A stretch of DNA of 50,153 nucleotides. It comes from CAZXSK01 sp964642855 (GTDB taxonomy: Bacteria; Planctomycetota; Phycisphaerae; SM23-33). Under the pieces are notes generated by a model that had not been told where the DNA came from, did not search any database, and saw only the letters and a program-made list of their open reading frames with translations. Positions 1 through 7,573 of the stretch are shown here, one piece after another (the stretch's first letter is position 1; each line of letters begins with the position of its first letter). The stretch lies in assembly GCA_964642855.1 (NCBI GenBank), contig CAZXSK010000026.1, positions 1-50,153 of the forward strand. The letters run 5' to 3'. A program made the translations under genes and the position numbers.

Positions 1-331
1 ACTATTCGGGAATTTGCCCCGAAGCCGGAGCCGATCGATACGCTCCTGATGCAACTGATACAGTTGACAAATTCAGCAAAATCGAGGTATACTTCAGGTG
101 GTCAATCTGGCAAGTCGATTGCCGAGCCGGCCATGGAGTGAGGCTGAGGAGCCTGGAGGTAGTCGCCCTTCGCCATGCGAACCATGCTCGACTTCGGCAT
201 TGACTTGCCGCTTTTTTGCGCCGTTCCCACCTTGCGATGATTGGCTGCAGCGATTGCGTCTGTCTCGCTCGCTGCCTATACTCCCCTCTTCGCATTGCCA
301 CACCACTACCCGACGGAAAGGATACACTACG
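1..331 (+). other. Leader region upstream of the GH2 gene, no gene seen
   Basis: I find no convincing coding region here. A reading frame in phase with the GH2 gene is open upstream of it, but it has no ribosome binding site and its translation does not resemble the family. The stretch holds two candidate promoters and a palindrome, listed separately. Confidence 0.6.
64..93 (+). promoter_or_regulatory. Candidate sigma70 promoter with overlapping palindromic operator
   Basis: A consensus -35 box TTGACA (64-69) is followed after 18 bases by TATACT (88-93). A perfect 15-base palindrome, CAACTG-ATA-CAGTTG (52-66), overlaps the -35 box, which is where a repressor would block RNA polymerase. A second, weaker candidate, TTGCGT (254-259), 17 bases, TATACT (277-282), lies nearer the gene and would give a leader of about 45 bases. 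The operator role is inference. Confidence 0.5.
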
Positions 332-2026
332 ATGCTCCGACGTTTCCGCCCACATGATCTCCGACGAGTCACCGACCTCCGCGGGGTCTGGGACTTCGCC
401 TTCCTCGGCCAGCAGGCCCGCGAGGACGTGGACCCCGCGGGGATCGAATTCGACGACCGCATGGCGATTCCGGGCAACTTCGACGCGACCCCGGCCTATT
501 CCGCCAAACGAGGTCTGGCTGCCTACCGGACCCGGGCGGTGGTCGGCGATACAACGCCCCACAGGCTGATCCTCGACGGGGTACATCATGCCGCCACCGT
601 CTTCGTCGACGGGGAGAAGCTCCGCGATCACCTCGGCGGTTTTACCCGATTCTCAGCCGACTTCACACCACAGGCCGCGGGGGAAGTGGAGATCGTCGTG
701 CTGGTCGACAACCGGATCGATTACGATCTCTGTCCGCTGCACCTGGACTACTTCGACTGGTACCACTTCGGGGGGATCTCCCGGGGCGTGGAACTCCATC
801 GCCTCGGCGAGTTGACGATCAACTGGCTGCGCGTCGTCACCGAGGACTACCAGCAGCGCAAGCTGGCGATCTATCTCGATATCCAGGGCACGGTCAAGCC
901 CGGGCCGACGGAACTGGCCATCACCGTCGACGGGAAGGAGATCCTTTCCGAAACGGTCGAACTGGACAATCGCTTCGCGCGGATCAAGCGGGAGATCACG
1001 CTGACGAGTGCAACCCTCTGGTCGCCCGAGGAACCGAATCTCCACGACCTGCACGTTCGGCTCGGCGAAGATGATATGCGCGAACGCGTCGGCATTCGGC
1101 AGGTGGAAGTCAGCGGACGGGATATCCTCATCAACGGCCAGGCCCAGCAGTTGCTGGGCTTCAACCGGCACGAAGCCCATCCGCAGATGGGTTGCGGGCT
1201 GGTGGATCAGCTGATCGTCTCGGACGTCCAGCAGCTCAAGGACATGAACTGCAACTTCGTCCGGGGCAGCCATTACCCCCAGGACGTGCGGTTCCTGGAC
1301 CTGTGCGACGAAGCGGGTCTGTGCGTGTGGAACGAGAGCATCGGGTGGCAACACACGGCCGAGCACCTCAACGACCCACGATTCATGGAGCTGCAACTGC
1401 AGCAGATCGACGAGATGATCGTTTCGTCATGGAACCGCCCGAGCGTGATCATGTGGGGCATCATCAACGAGAGCCACTCCAACGATCCCGACTGCCGCAA
1501 GGGCTACGAGACGCTGCTGGGGCGAATCCGCGAGACGGACCCGTCGCGTCCGGTGACCTACGCCTGCAACAAGTGGAAAGACGACCTGTGCATGGACCTG
1601 GCGGACATCATCAGCGTCAACTGTTACCCAGGGTGGTACGGCACGGAGATGGAGGGCATTCCCGAGTTCCTCGACCAAGTCGAGCAGCGGTTCGGCGACG
1701 AAGGAATGGACGATAAGCCCATGATCATCTCCGAGATCGGCGCCGGCGCGCTGTACGGCTGGCGCGACGACCACGAAACCCGCTGGACCGAGCAATACCA
1801 GGCCAAACTCCTGGAGACCGTCATCCGCCACATGTTTCACGATCGGGACCGGTACTGCGGCCTGGCGATCTGGCTGTTCGGCGATGCGCGAACGTCTCAC
1901 CAGGTGGGCAAGGCGATCGGCCGACCCAGGGCGTTCAACAACAAGGGCGTGGTCGACGAATACCGCAGGCCCAAACAGGCGTATCGGAAGGTTCAGGAAC
2001 TCTTCGGCGAGCTGCGCAACCGGTAG
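332..2026 (+). CDS. GH2 family beta-glucuronidase/beta-galactosidase-like glycoside hydrolase
   Basis: This 564-residue protein has the GH2 layout: an N-terminal jelly-roll sugar-binding domain, an immunoglobulin-like domain, and a C-terminal TIM barrel. The barrel carries GFNRHEAHP, the typical GH2 NES acid/base motif (Glu380, in MWGIINES) and the nucleophile in IISEIG (Glu468). The length is close to E. coli GusA (about 600). The retaining mechanism is family knowledge; glucuronide is the likeliest substrate but galactoside or a marine uronide is possible. No signal peptide is seen, so the enzyme is probably cytoplasmic. I chose the ATG at 332 because GGAAAGG lies just upstream at 315-321 and the family's N-terminus begins there. 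It is first in a tight three-gene set with the GH5 and URO-D genes. Confidence 0.85.
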   Translation: MLRRFRPHDLRRVTDLRGVWDFAFLGQQAREDVDPAGIEFDDRMAIPGNFDATPAYSAKRGLAAYRTRAVVGDTTPHRLILDGVHHAATVFVDGEKLRDHLGGFTRFSADFTPQAAGEVEIVVLVDNRIDYDLCPLHLDYFDWYHFGGISRGVELHRLGELTINWLRVVTEDYQQRKLAIYLDIQGTVKPGPTELAITVDGKEILSETVELDNRFARIKREITLTSATLWSPEEPNLHDLHVRLGEDDMRERVGIRQVEVSGRDILINGQAQQLLGFNRHEAHPQMGCGLVDQLIVSDVQQLKDMNCNFVRGSHYPQDVRFLDLCDEAGLCVWNESIGWQHTAEHLNDPRFMELQLQQIDEMIVSSWNRPSVIMWGIINESHSNDPDCRKGYETLLGRIRETDPSRPVTYACNKWKDDLCMDLADIISVNCYPGWYGTEMEGIPEFLDQVEQRFGDEGMDDKPMIISEIGAGALYGWRDDHETRWTEQYQAKLLETVIRHMFHDRDRYCGLAIWLFGDARTSHQVGKAIGRPRAFNNKGVVDEYRRPKQAYRKVQELFGELRNR

Positions 2027-2043
2027 CTTCACAGAGGTGACTC

Positions 2044-3063
2044 ATGGGTTTTGACATCCACCACGGTACGAACGTCGGAGGCTGGCTGAGCCAATCCCGC
2101 AAACGAGGCCTGGAAAGGCGGGAGATCTTTCAGCAGGTCGATGCCGAGCGCATTGCCGGCTGGGGGATGGACCACATCCGCCTGCCGATCGACGAAGAGC
2201 AGATGTGGGACGAGCAGGGCAATCCCCAGCCGGAGGCATGGGAACTGCTCAACGCTGCCCTGGACTGGTGCGAGGCGGCAGGGCTTCGCGTGGTCGTAGA
2301 CCTGCACATCATCCGGATGCACCATTTCCTTACCGGCAAGGAGTCTCGCCTGTGGACGGATCCTGCTGCCGCTGACGAATTCGCCGACCTCTGGCGTGAC
2401 ATCTCCGGTCGGCTGGCCGGTCGCAGCACGGACAAGGTCGCCTACGAACTGCTCAATGAGGCCGTCGCCGCCGACAGCGAAGACTGGAACCGGGTATCGC
2501 ATCACGTGATCGACGCACTGAGGGAGCTCGAGCCGGACCGCACCCTGGTTCTGGGATCCAATAACTTCAACAACGTCATGACGTACGACGAGCTCCGCAT
2601 TCCGAACGACGACAACCTGATGCTGACGTTCCATTTCTACTATCCCATGCCGATCACGCACTACCACGCGGGTTGGACATCGACCCGCTGCTATGCCGGC
2701 CCGGTGAAGTACCCGGGCGTGGCCATCGAAGAAGAAGACTTCCGCCTTGCCGAGGAAGGCCCGGACAAGCAGGAACTCATGAGCTGGAACGACTACTTCG
2801 ACCGCGACAGGATGGGCGAGCACCTCGCCCAACCCCTGGCCGCCCGCAGGCGGACAGGCTTTGGCATGTTCTGCGGAGAGTTCGGCTGCTATACCGAAGC
2901 GCCGCTGGAAGCCCGGCGCAACTGGTACCGCGACATTCTGGATGTGTTTGATGAGCACGATCTGGGATGGTCGCACTGGAACTACAAAGGCAAAGGCTTC
3001 GGGTTGGTCGATGCAGACGGAAAGCCAGCGGACTTTGCGGACATCATCATCGATCGCGCGTGA
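2044..3063 (+). CDS. GH5 family (cellulase-like) glycoside hydrolase
   Basis: This is a 339-residue single-domain TIM-barrel enzyme starting with the GTNVGGWLSQ segment common to GH5 cytoplasmic enzymes. The acid/base Glu is in YELLNEA (Glu139) and the nucleophile Glu in FCGEFG (Glu279). The intervening HFYYP is the usual active-site strand. No signal peptide is present, so it probably acts on imported oligosaccharides. GH5 covers endoglucanases, mannanases and beta-glucosidases, so the exact substrate is open. An AGAGGTGA ribosome binding site precedes the ATG, 17 bases after the GH2 stop, which supports co-transcription. Confidence 0.82.
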   Translation: MGFDIHHGTNVGGWLSQSRKRGLERREIFQQVDAERIAGWGMDHIRLPIDEEQMWDEQGNPQPEAWELLNAALDWCEAAGLRVVVDLHIIRMHHFLTGKESRLWTDPAAADEFADLWRDISGRLAGRSTDKVAYELLNEAVAADSEDWNRVSHHVIDALRELEPDRTLVLGSNNFNNVMTYDELRIPNDDNLMLTFHFYYPMPITHYHAGWTSTRCYAGPVKYPGVAIEEEDFRLAEEGPDKQELMSWNDYFDRDRMGEHLAQPLAARRRTGFGMFCGEFGCYTEAPLEARRNWYRDILDVFDEHDLGWSHWNYKGKGFGLVDADGKPADFADIIIDRA

Positions 3064-3112
3064 CAGCACGTAGCGGACCACCCGGCGGGGAGAAGCGGAA
3101 AGGAGTCGATCT

Positions 3113-4258
3113 GTGCCGACATCCAGAGAGAGACTTCTGACCTGCCTGAGGGGCGAGATTCCTGATTGCGTGCCCGTTGCGCCGGACTTCTCGAACATGA
3201 TCCCGGCGAGGCTGACGGGCAAGCCGTTCTGGGATCTCTACCTGTACCGCGACCCGCCGATCTGGGACGCTTACATCGACTGTGCGAAGCACTTCGACAT
3301 CGATTCACTGATGGATAACTACTTCCCTCTGCAATGGCCAAGCGATCCGGTCGACCCCACGCCTTGGGAGACCTTCATCGTCCACCGCAGCGACCGGCGC
3401 ATCGTCACCCGACGAAGTTTCATGGAAGACGGAAAGCGGCGGTGGGAAGCTCACGTCAAGGTCCACTATCCTGACAACCCCCCGAGCGACGGCATCGACC
3501 CGGCTGAGATCCACCTCCCGCCCATTCCCGAACGGTTCGAGCCCCTGGAAGGCGTGCGCCCTGTCGACCGAAGTGTTCGCGGGCTTCGACAGGTCAAGCG
3601 GCGCATGGGCGATCAGGGGCTGGTGGGTATCAGCATGATCGGCACGGGCCTGATCCGGGGCGAGAAAGACGTCTACCTGTTCTACGATCAGCCCGAGATC
3701 TTCCGCAAACGCATGGAAGAACGGATGGAGACGGTTCACCGACGGTTTGCCGATCTTCAGGCCATGGCTCCGGAGGACCGGCCAGATTTCATCTGCGTCG
3801 GCGGCAGCGGGACGCTGGTTTTCCAGACGCCGGAGATTTTCCGGGAGTGGACGCTTCCGGCAATACGCGAGGCCATCGAGTTGTGCTCTTCGATGGGCAT
3901 CCCCACACACGTGCACTCCTGCGGGCCGGAGAAGGAACTCGTCAGGATCATGGTCGAGCAGACGCAGCTGACGGTCATTGACCCGCTGGAGATTCCTCCA
4001 ATGGGCGACTGTGACCTTGCCGAACTCAAGCGGCTGTACGGCGACCGAATCGTGCTCAAGGGTAATCTGCACACGACCGACGTCATGTTGCGCGGCACGC
4101 CGGAGACGGTCGTAGCGGCAAGCAAACAGGCGATCGATGACGCAGCCGAGGGGGGCAGGTTCATTCTCTCGACCGGAGACCAGTGCGGCAGGGACACACC
4201 AGACGAGAATCTTCGGGCCATGGTGGAGACCGCGCGAACCTACGGCCGGTACGAGTAG
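3113..4258 (+). CDS. Uroporphyrinogen decarboxylase (URO-D) family protein, methyltransferase-like
   Basis: This 381-residue protein belongs to the URO-D superfamily, which includes heme-pathway decarboxylase and the MtaA/CmuA corrinoid methyltransferases. Visible landmarks are HVHSCGPEKEL near residue 265, LKGNLHT-DVML with GTPETV after it, and GDQCGRDTPDENLRAM near the end. The His-x-x-Cys plus later Cys resemble the zinc ligands of MtaA-type methyltransferases, so methyl transfer is likelier than heme synthesis. The start is GTG at 3113, eight bases after AGGAG (3101-3105); no nearby ATG fits. It follows two glycoside hydrolases by 49 bases, suggesting a role in processing a (perhaps methylated) sugar. 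No corrinoid-binding protein is adjacent. Confidence 0.75.
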   Translation: MPTSRERLLTCLRGEIPDCVPVAPDFSNMIPARLTGKPFWDLYLYRDPPIWDAYIDCAKHFDIDSLMDNYFPLQWPSDPVDPTPWETFIVHRSDRRIVTRRSFMEDGKRRWEAHVKVHYPDNPPSDGIDPAEIHLPPIPERFEPLEGVRPVDRSVRGLRQVKRRMGDQGLVGISMIGTGLIRGEKDVYLFYDQPEIFRKRMEERMETVHRRFADLQAMAPEDRPDFICVGGSGTLVFQTPEIFREWTLPAIREAIELCSSMGIPTHVHSCGPEKELVRIMVEQTQLTVIDPLEIPPMGDCDLAELKRLYGDRIVLKGNLHTTDVMLRGTPETVVAASKQAIDDAAEGGRFILSTGDQCGRDTPDENLRAMVETARTYGRYE

Positions 4259-4310
4259 CGGCTGGCGGCTTCCGGCAAGTGGAACGCGGATGAGCAGCCG
4301 TGTTGGGCAT

Positions 4311-4351
4311 AAGAAAAGGCCCTCACGAATCGAAGCTGCTCGCAAGGGCCT
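4311..4351 (-). terminator. Intrinsic terminator, minus strand
   Basis: A 12-bp stem (4340-4351 with 4317-4328, two G-U wobbles) closes an 11-base loop and on the minus strand runs into TTTTCTT. It could end the candidate small RNA or read-through transcripts from dnaA. Confidence 0.65.
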
Positions 4352-4410
4352 GGCTGGATGTTTCTCTGGGGCTGCCCCGCGACATGGACAGCTTCGCGAT
4401 TCGCAGCCGG
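4311..4410 (-). ncRNA. Candidate small RNA of about 100 nt downstream of dnaA
   Basis: On the minus strand a promoter (TTGACA at 4440-4445, 17-base spacer, GATCAT at 4417-4422) points into about 100 bases that end in a strong intrinsic terminator (4311-4351). No open frame with a ribosome binding site lies between. The 5' part (4389-4403) can pair with the terminator's loop and 3' arm (4326-4338) over 13 base pairs with a two-base bulge, an alternative fold. It lacks the signature of SRP RNA, RNase P RNA or tmRNA, so it is a new sRNA or an attenuator-type leader remnant. Transcription is inferred only from sequence. Confidence 0.4.
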
Positions 4411-4416
4411 ACCGGG

Positions 4417-4445
4417 ATGATCGGCGTCGCGGGGGAATATGTCAA
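4417..4445 (-). promoter_or_regulatory. Promoter for the candidate small RNA
   Basis: Reading the minus strand, TTGACA (4445-4440) is separated by exactly 17 bases from GATCAT (4422-4417; four of six matches to the -10 consensus). Predicted transcription starts near 4410. Confidence 0.4.
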
Positions 4446-4655
4446 GCATTGGGGCCGGAAACCTCTGCAAAATCCGTGACATGCGGCCCCCGGACCCGCG
4501 CGCTGCCTTTGACAGGCAAGCGCCGCAGGGCCCGGGCGCCCCCATCCATGGTCGCATGGTACCCCGCCGGCGCCATCCGGCGAGGGAGAATCAAGGACCT
4601 CAGCCTCCTGCGGGCATCGGTCGGTCGACCGTGGGGGCTCCGCCCCGACCTTGAT

Positions 4656-4675
4656 GGATCCCCCACAGGGGATCC
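4656..4675 (-). terminator. Perfect hairpin just downstream of dnaA
   Basis: GGATCCCC (4656-4663) and GGGGATCC (4668-4675) form a perfect 8-bp stem with a four-base loop, eight bases past the dnaA stop. There is no U-tract, so it may be a pause or RNA-stabilising hairpin and not a full terminator. Confidence 0.4.
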
Positions 4676-4682
4676 GGATGAT

Positions 4683-6104
4683 TCAGTGAATCTGTTCCTC
4701 CAGCAACTTCAGTACCGTCTTGGCGGACATCGACCGGGCGCCTTGGCTGGCGTTCCAGCGAACGTCTCCGTCCTCGTCGAGGATCTTCTGGAGACGCTGC
4801 ACGCCCAGAACGACCGACGAATGGTTCTTCCCCATGAACTTGCCGATCTCCGGGAAGCTCATCTGCGTGTAGCGACGGGCAAGAAACATCGCCACCATCC
4901 GGGCGGTGGAAACGGTCCGGGTGCGGCGCGATGAATGAATGTCCGCAGGCGTAACGCCGAAATACGCCGCAACTACCGCCTCGATATCCCCCAGGGTGAC
5001 CGCTGAATCCGTGCGGGCCAGGTATTCGGCCAGCGTCTCCTTGGCCATTTCGAGGGTGATCTCGCCGTCATGGAGCGCTGACAAGGCAGCCATCTTCACG
5101 ATCGTACCTTCCAGCTCCCGAACTGACGTGCGGATGTGCCTCGCGACGTACAGCAGCACCTCTTCGCTGCAGCGGATCCTCATTGCCTTGGCTCGCCTGC
5201 GGAGGATCTCCATCCGCATCTCCTCATCGGGCATATCGATCTTGACTACGATTCCCGAGAGGAACCGACTGACGAGCTGCTCGTTGAATTCGCCCACCAG
5301 CTTGGGGTGAGCATCAGAGGCAAGAACGACTCGCGCACCGGCGGCTTCGATCGCGTTGTACGTGTGCAGGAATTCATCCTGAGTGGCTTTTTTCGCCGCC
5401 AGGAAATGCACGTCGTCGATCGCCAGCAGGTCCAGGTTCCGGTACCGCTGGCGAAACTGCTCGACATTCCGTTTGCGCAGGGCGGCGAGGAATTCATTTG
5501 TGAACTGCTCAGCGGTGACGTACCGCCACCGCATGGGCCTGCCTTCCCGGATGACCTTCGAGACCTGCCTGCAGACGCCCTGCAACAGGTGGGTCTTGCC
5601 AACTCCGCAGGGTCCGTAGACGAACATCGCCCCGAAGGGAACATTATGGCCGTTGCCCATTGCCAAGGCAGCCGAGTAGGCAAGCTTGTTGCTCTGTCCG
5701 ACAACGAAGTCATCCAGCCGGTAACGCACGGGTGCAGGCGAGAGAGGCTTGCGAGGCCTGGCCCGGCCTGTCTTGGCCTTGGTCACGATGTCCGCCTGAG
5801 CATCGAGCTGGCGCTTGCGAAGCTGACCGTTGAGAACCGGGTCAACCGTCACGGAAATCGGCATCATCTGTCCTGTAACATCCTCAGCTGCCGAAGCAAT
5901 CTCCGAGACGTAGTGTCCTTCGATCCAGTTTGCTACGAACGGATTGGGAACAGCAACTTTCAAGTGCCCGTCGTCCAGGGTGACGGTCGTTCCGGAGCGA
6001 AACCACGCCTTGAATCTCTGCGGGCCAATTCGCTGCTGAAGCGAGCCAAGAATCCCGTTGACTACACCATCCTCAGCGCGCACCGATTCCGTAGTTGGGT
6101 CCAT
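4683..6104 (-). CDS. dnaA: Chromosomal replication initiator protein DnaA
   Basis: DnaA binds DnaA boxes at oriC as an ATP-bound filament and opens the duplex. The 473-residue protein shows the full domain order: domain I (about 1-80), a short linker, an AAA+ domain with Walker A GPCGVGKT (164-171) and Walker B LLAIDDVHFL (226-235), and a C-terminal DNA-binding helix-turn-helix with KNHSSVVLGVQ in place of the more usual DHTTV. I chose ATG at 6104 because AAGGA lies just upstream and the protein then begins at normal domain I; the frame stays open further upstream without a ribosome binding site. A perfect DnaA box lies about 190 bases upstream, suggesting autoregulation. No dnaN follows, unlike in many bacteria. 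Confidence 0.96.
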   Translation of the reverse strand: MDPTTESVRAEDGVVNGILGSLQQRIGPQRFKAWFRSGTTVTLDDGHLKVAVPNPFVANWIEGHYVSEIASAAEDVTGQMMPISVTVDPVLNGQLRKRQLDAQADIVTKAKTGRARPRKPLSPAPVRYRLDDFVVGQSNKLAYSAALAMGNGHNVPFGAMFVYGPCGVGKTHLLQGVCRQVSKVIREGRPMRWRYVTAEQFTNEFLAALRKRNVEQFRQRYRNLDLLAIDDVHFLAAKKATQDEFLHTYNAIEAAGARVVLASDAHPKLVGEFNEQLVSRFLSGIVVKIDMPDEEMRMEILRRRAKAMRIRCSEEVLLYVARHIRTSVRELEGTIVKMAALSALHDGEITLEMAKETLAEYLARTDSAVTLGDIEAVVAAYFGVTPADIHSSRRTRTVSTARMVAMFLARRYTQMSFPEIGKFMGKNHSSVVLGVQRLQKILDEDGDVRWNASQGARSMSAKTVLKLLEEQIH

Positions 6105-6232
6105 GCTTTTTCCTTCATGCCGCCAGACTTCGCGGCGAGAGTCGTGCAAACATCTCTGGCAATTGCCCGGCGTGTCCCGCTTGTTTCCCTGGCCCCCAAG
6201 TTCACCGCCGGGAACGTCCCAATGCGTCTGCA

Positions 6233-6261
6233 AATGTAAACGCGCTTCGGCAAGTGGTCAA
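6233..6261 (-). promoter_or_regulatory. Candidate dnaA promoter
   Basis: On the minus strand TTGACC (6261-6256), a 17-base spacer and TACATT (6238-6233) form a sigma70-like promoter that would start dnaA mRNA near 6226, giving a leader of about 120 bases. The DnaA box at 6292-6300 sits about 30 bases upstream of the -35 box. Confidence 0.45.
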
Positions 6262-6291
6262 TTCAAAACGGCCTGCAACACCCCCACCAAG

Positions 6292-6388
6292 TTATCCACA
6301 AGGCCTAAAAACCTGCGTTTGCACGCGCTTGGGGGTAAAAAAAAAGTTTCGTCCACATATTGTCCACACACACCCTGAACGAAACTTT
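6292..6388. other. DnaA-box cluster, candidate oriC
   Basis: Three same-direction DnaA boxes lie between dnaA and the GNAT gene: a perfect TTATCCACA (6292-6300), TCGTCCACA (6349-6357) and TTGTCCACA (6360-6368). They flank an A-rich tract (nine consecutive A at 6337-6345) and are followed by AT-rich sequence to about 6415. Location beside dnaA, box density and AT-richness fit a replication origin. Alternatively it is only the dnaA autoregulatory region. Three boxes in 77 bases is modest for an origin. Confidence 0.5.
6337..6388 (-). terminator. Intrinsic terminator of the GNAT gene, enclosing two DnaA boxes
   Basis: A perfect 10-bp inverted repeat, AAAGTTTCGT (6343-6352) and ACGAAACTTT (6379-6388), lies four bases past the GNAT stop codon. 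On the minus strand the stem is followed by an unbroken T-run ending at 6337. The 26-base loop contains two DnaA boxes (6349-6357 partly in the stem, 6360-6368). Confidence 0.6.
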
Positions 6389-6392
6389 AACG

Positions 6393-7361
6393 CTATGCAA
6401 TTGCTTGACTTATATAGGCATAGCGACGATTCGTCCCGACCATCCCTGCCTGACCGTAGGCCCTCAACGCGAACGTGTTCGCCACGTCCACGGCCAGGGT
6501 AAGTGCTTGAAACCCCTCGCTGTTGAGTTGCCTCGCAGCCCCGGTCACCATCCGCCGCCCCAGCGAGAGGCCCCGGAATTCAGGCACAACGCCCAGGTAG
6601 ACCACTTCCGCATGCCCATGGAGGCATTCGTTGACCAGGATGCATCCCGCCGGTGTACCGTCTACATCCACAATCCACCAGCGTTGTGGCGTGAACACGC
6701 CAGTAGCTCTGTGACCTGCAAGCACGTCGTCAATGTCACGCAACCCGGACAGCCCCGGACAATCCATTGAATCTACATATGTCGATTCAATGACCTGCTT
6801 CAACTCCTGTTCCCCGTACTCCGCGTACTGCCGGATATGCAGGGGCTCCTCGTAATCATCATCCGGCACAGAAGAAAGGTCCAGCTTCATGTACTGAAGC
6901 TCAGCGAGACGTCGATAGCCCGCTTGCTCGAGTACGGGCATGTCCTGCTCAGCCTGCACGTCCGGCAGCGCCTGCACCAGTGAGAGACCTCTACTGAGGG
7001 CTGCTTGGCTGACGCGGGAGATCACCGCTGACAGCTCTTCGGCGTCGATACCTTCGGCTGCGGATGGACTCCACATCAGCGAGCCCGTCCGCCCCGGAGA
7101 GTGCAGTACCAACGCCGATCCCAAGCCCCGCCTTCCCCGATGCGACCACCAGAAATCCGCTTCGTCCGGCAGGCGAGATACAACTAACGTGCGCAGGGCG
7201 CGCACACGCTGAGCATCAGGCCGGCCTGCGTCAAAGCGGCGCGCCAGACAGCGACAGGCCGCCTCCAGCCTGCCCGGAGATACCCTCTCGATAACTGGCT
7301 TGCCGATCATGATCGACATCCTACCATCGGCCCGGCCGGTTTTCGACGACTCGGGTGACAT
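6393..7361 (-). CDS. GNAT family N-acetyltransferase
   Basis: This 322-residue protein ends in a GNAT domain (about residues 170-322). The acetyl-CoA binding segment is VVPEFRGLSLGRRMV, preceded by a beta-strand reading EVVYLG and followed by TLAVDVANTFALRAYGQAGM, the usual end of the fold. The N-terminal half (about 20-160) also looks like a weak, degenerate GNAT domain, the two-domain layout known from mycothiol synthase. The substrate is unknown. I chose ATG at 7361, which has GAGGA nine bases upstream; a start at 7319 lacks usable spacing. It faces the same way as dnaA and lies upstream of it, separated by the terminator and DnaA boxes. Confidence 0.72.
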   Translation of the reverse strand: MSPESSKTGRADGRMSIMIGKPVIERVSPGRLEAACRCLARRFDAGRPDAQRVRALRTLVVSRLPDEADFWWSHRGRRGLGSALVLHSPGRTGSLMWSPSAAEGIDAEELSAVISRVSQAALSRGLSLVQALPDVQAEQDMPVLEQAGYRRLAELQYMKLDLSSVPDDDYEEPLHIRQYAEYGEQELKQVIESTYVDSMDCPGLSGLRDIDDVLAGHRATGVFTPQRWWIVDVDGTPAGCILVNECLHGHAEVVYLGVVPEFRGLSLGRRMVTGAARQLNSEGFQALTLAVDVANTFALRAYGQAGMVGTNRRYAYISQAIA

Positions 7362-7573
7362 GGGCAGAGTTCCTCGATGGCTCTGGCCAGCCGAGTTGCT
7401 CGGCTGAAAGGTCTGCCGGGCGCCCCGGAATTGAGCCCGCCGCAACGTTGACTTTCGTGGGGAGATGGCGTACTCTCCGCTGCTGTCGGCCGAGGCCTCG
7501 GGGCCTTGGCGACCGTACCGTATGTCTGCCGCAACCCAACTGAACGCGGCAGCGTTGCCACGGAGTTGATGCC

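Larger units (their letters stand above)
4259..4682. other. Intergenic region between URO-D gene and dnaA
   Basis: I see no credible protein-coding gene in this 424-base convergent gap. It contains a minus-strand promoter, small RNA candidate and terminator (4311-4445) and a hairpin just past the dnaA stop (4656-4675). A plus-strand open frame through here is antisense or noncoding in character. Confidence 0.5.

Noticed and set aside
4311..4410. SRP (4.5S) RNA or tmRNA identity for the small RNA candidate
   Set aside because: The conserved SRP loop and the tmRNA ends were not found by eye, and the length and folds do not fit.
4137..4934. A plus-strand frame spanning the URO-D end, the intergenic gap and the dnaA 3' end
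   Set aside because: No ribosome binding site, overlaps two well-supported genes, and has no family features.
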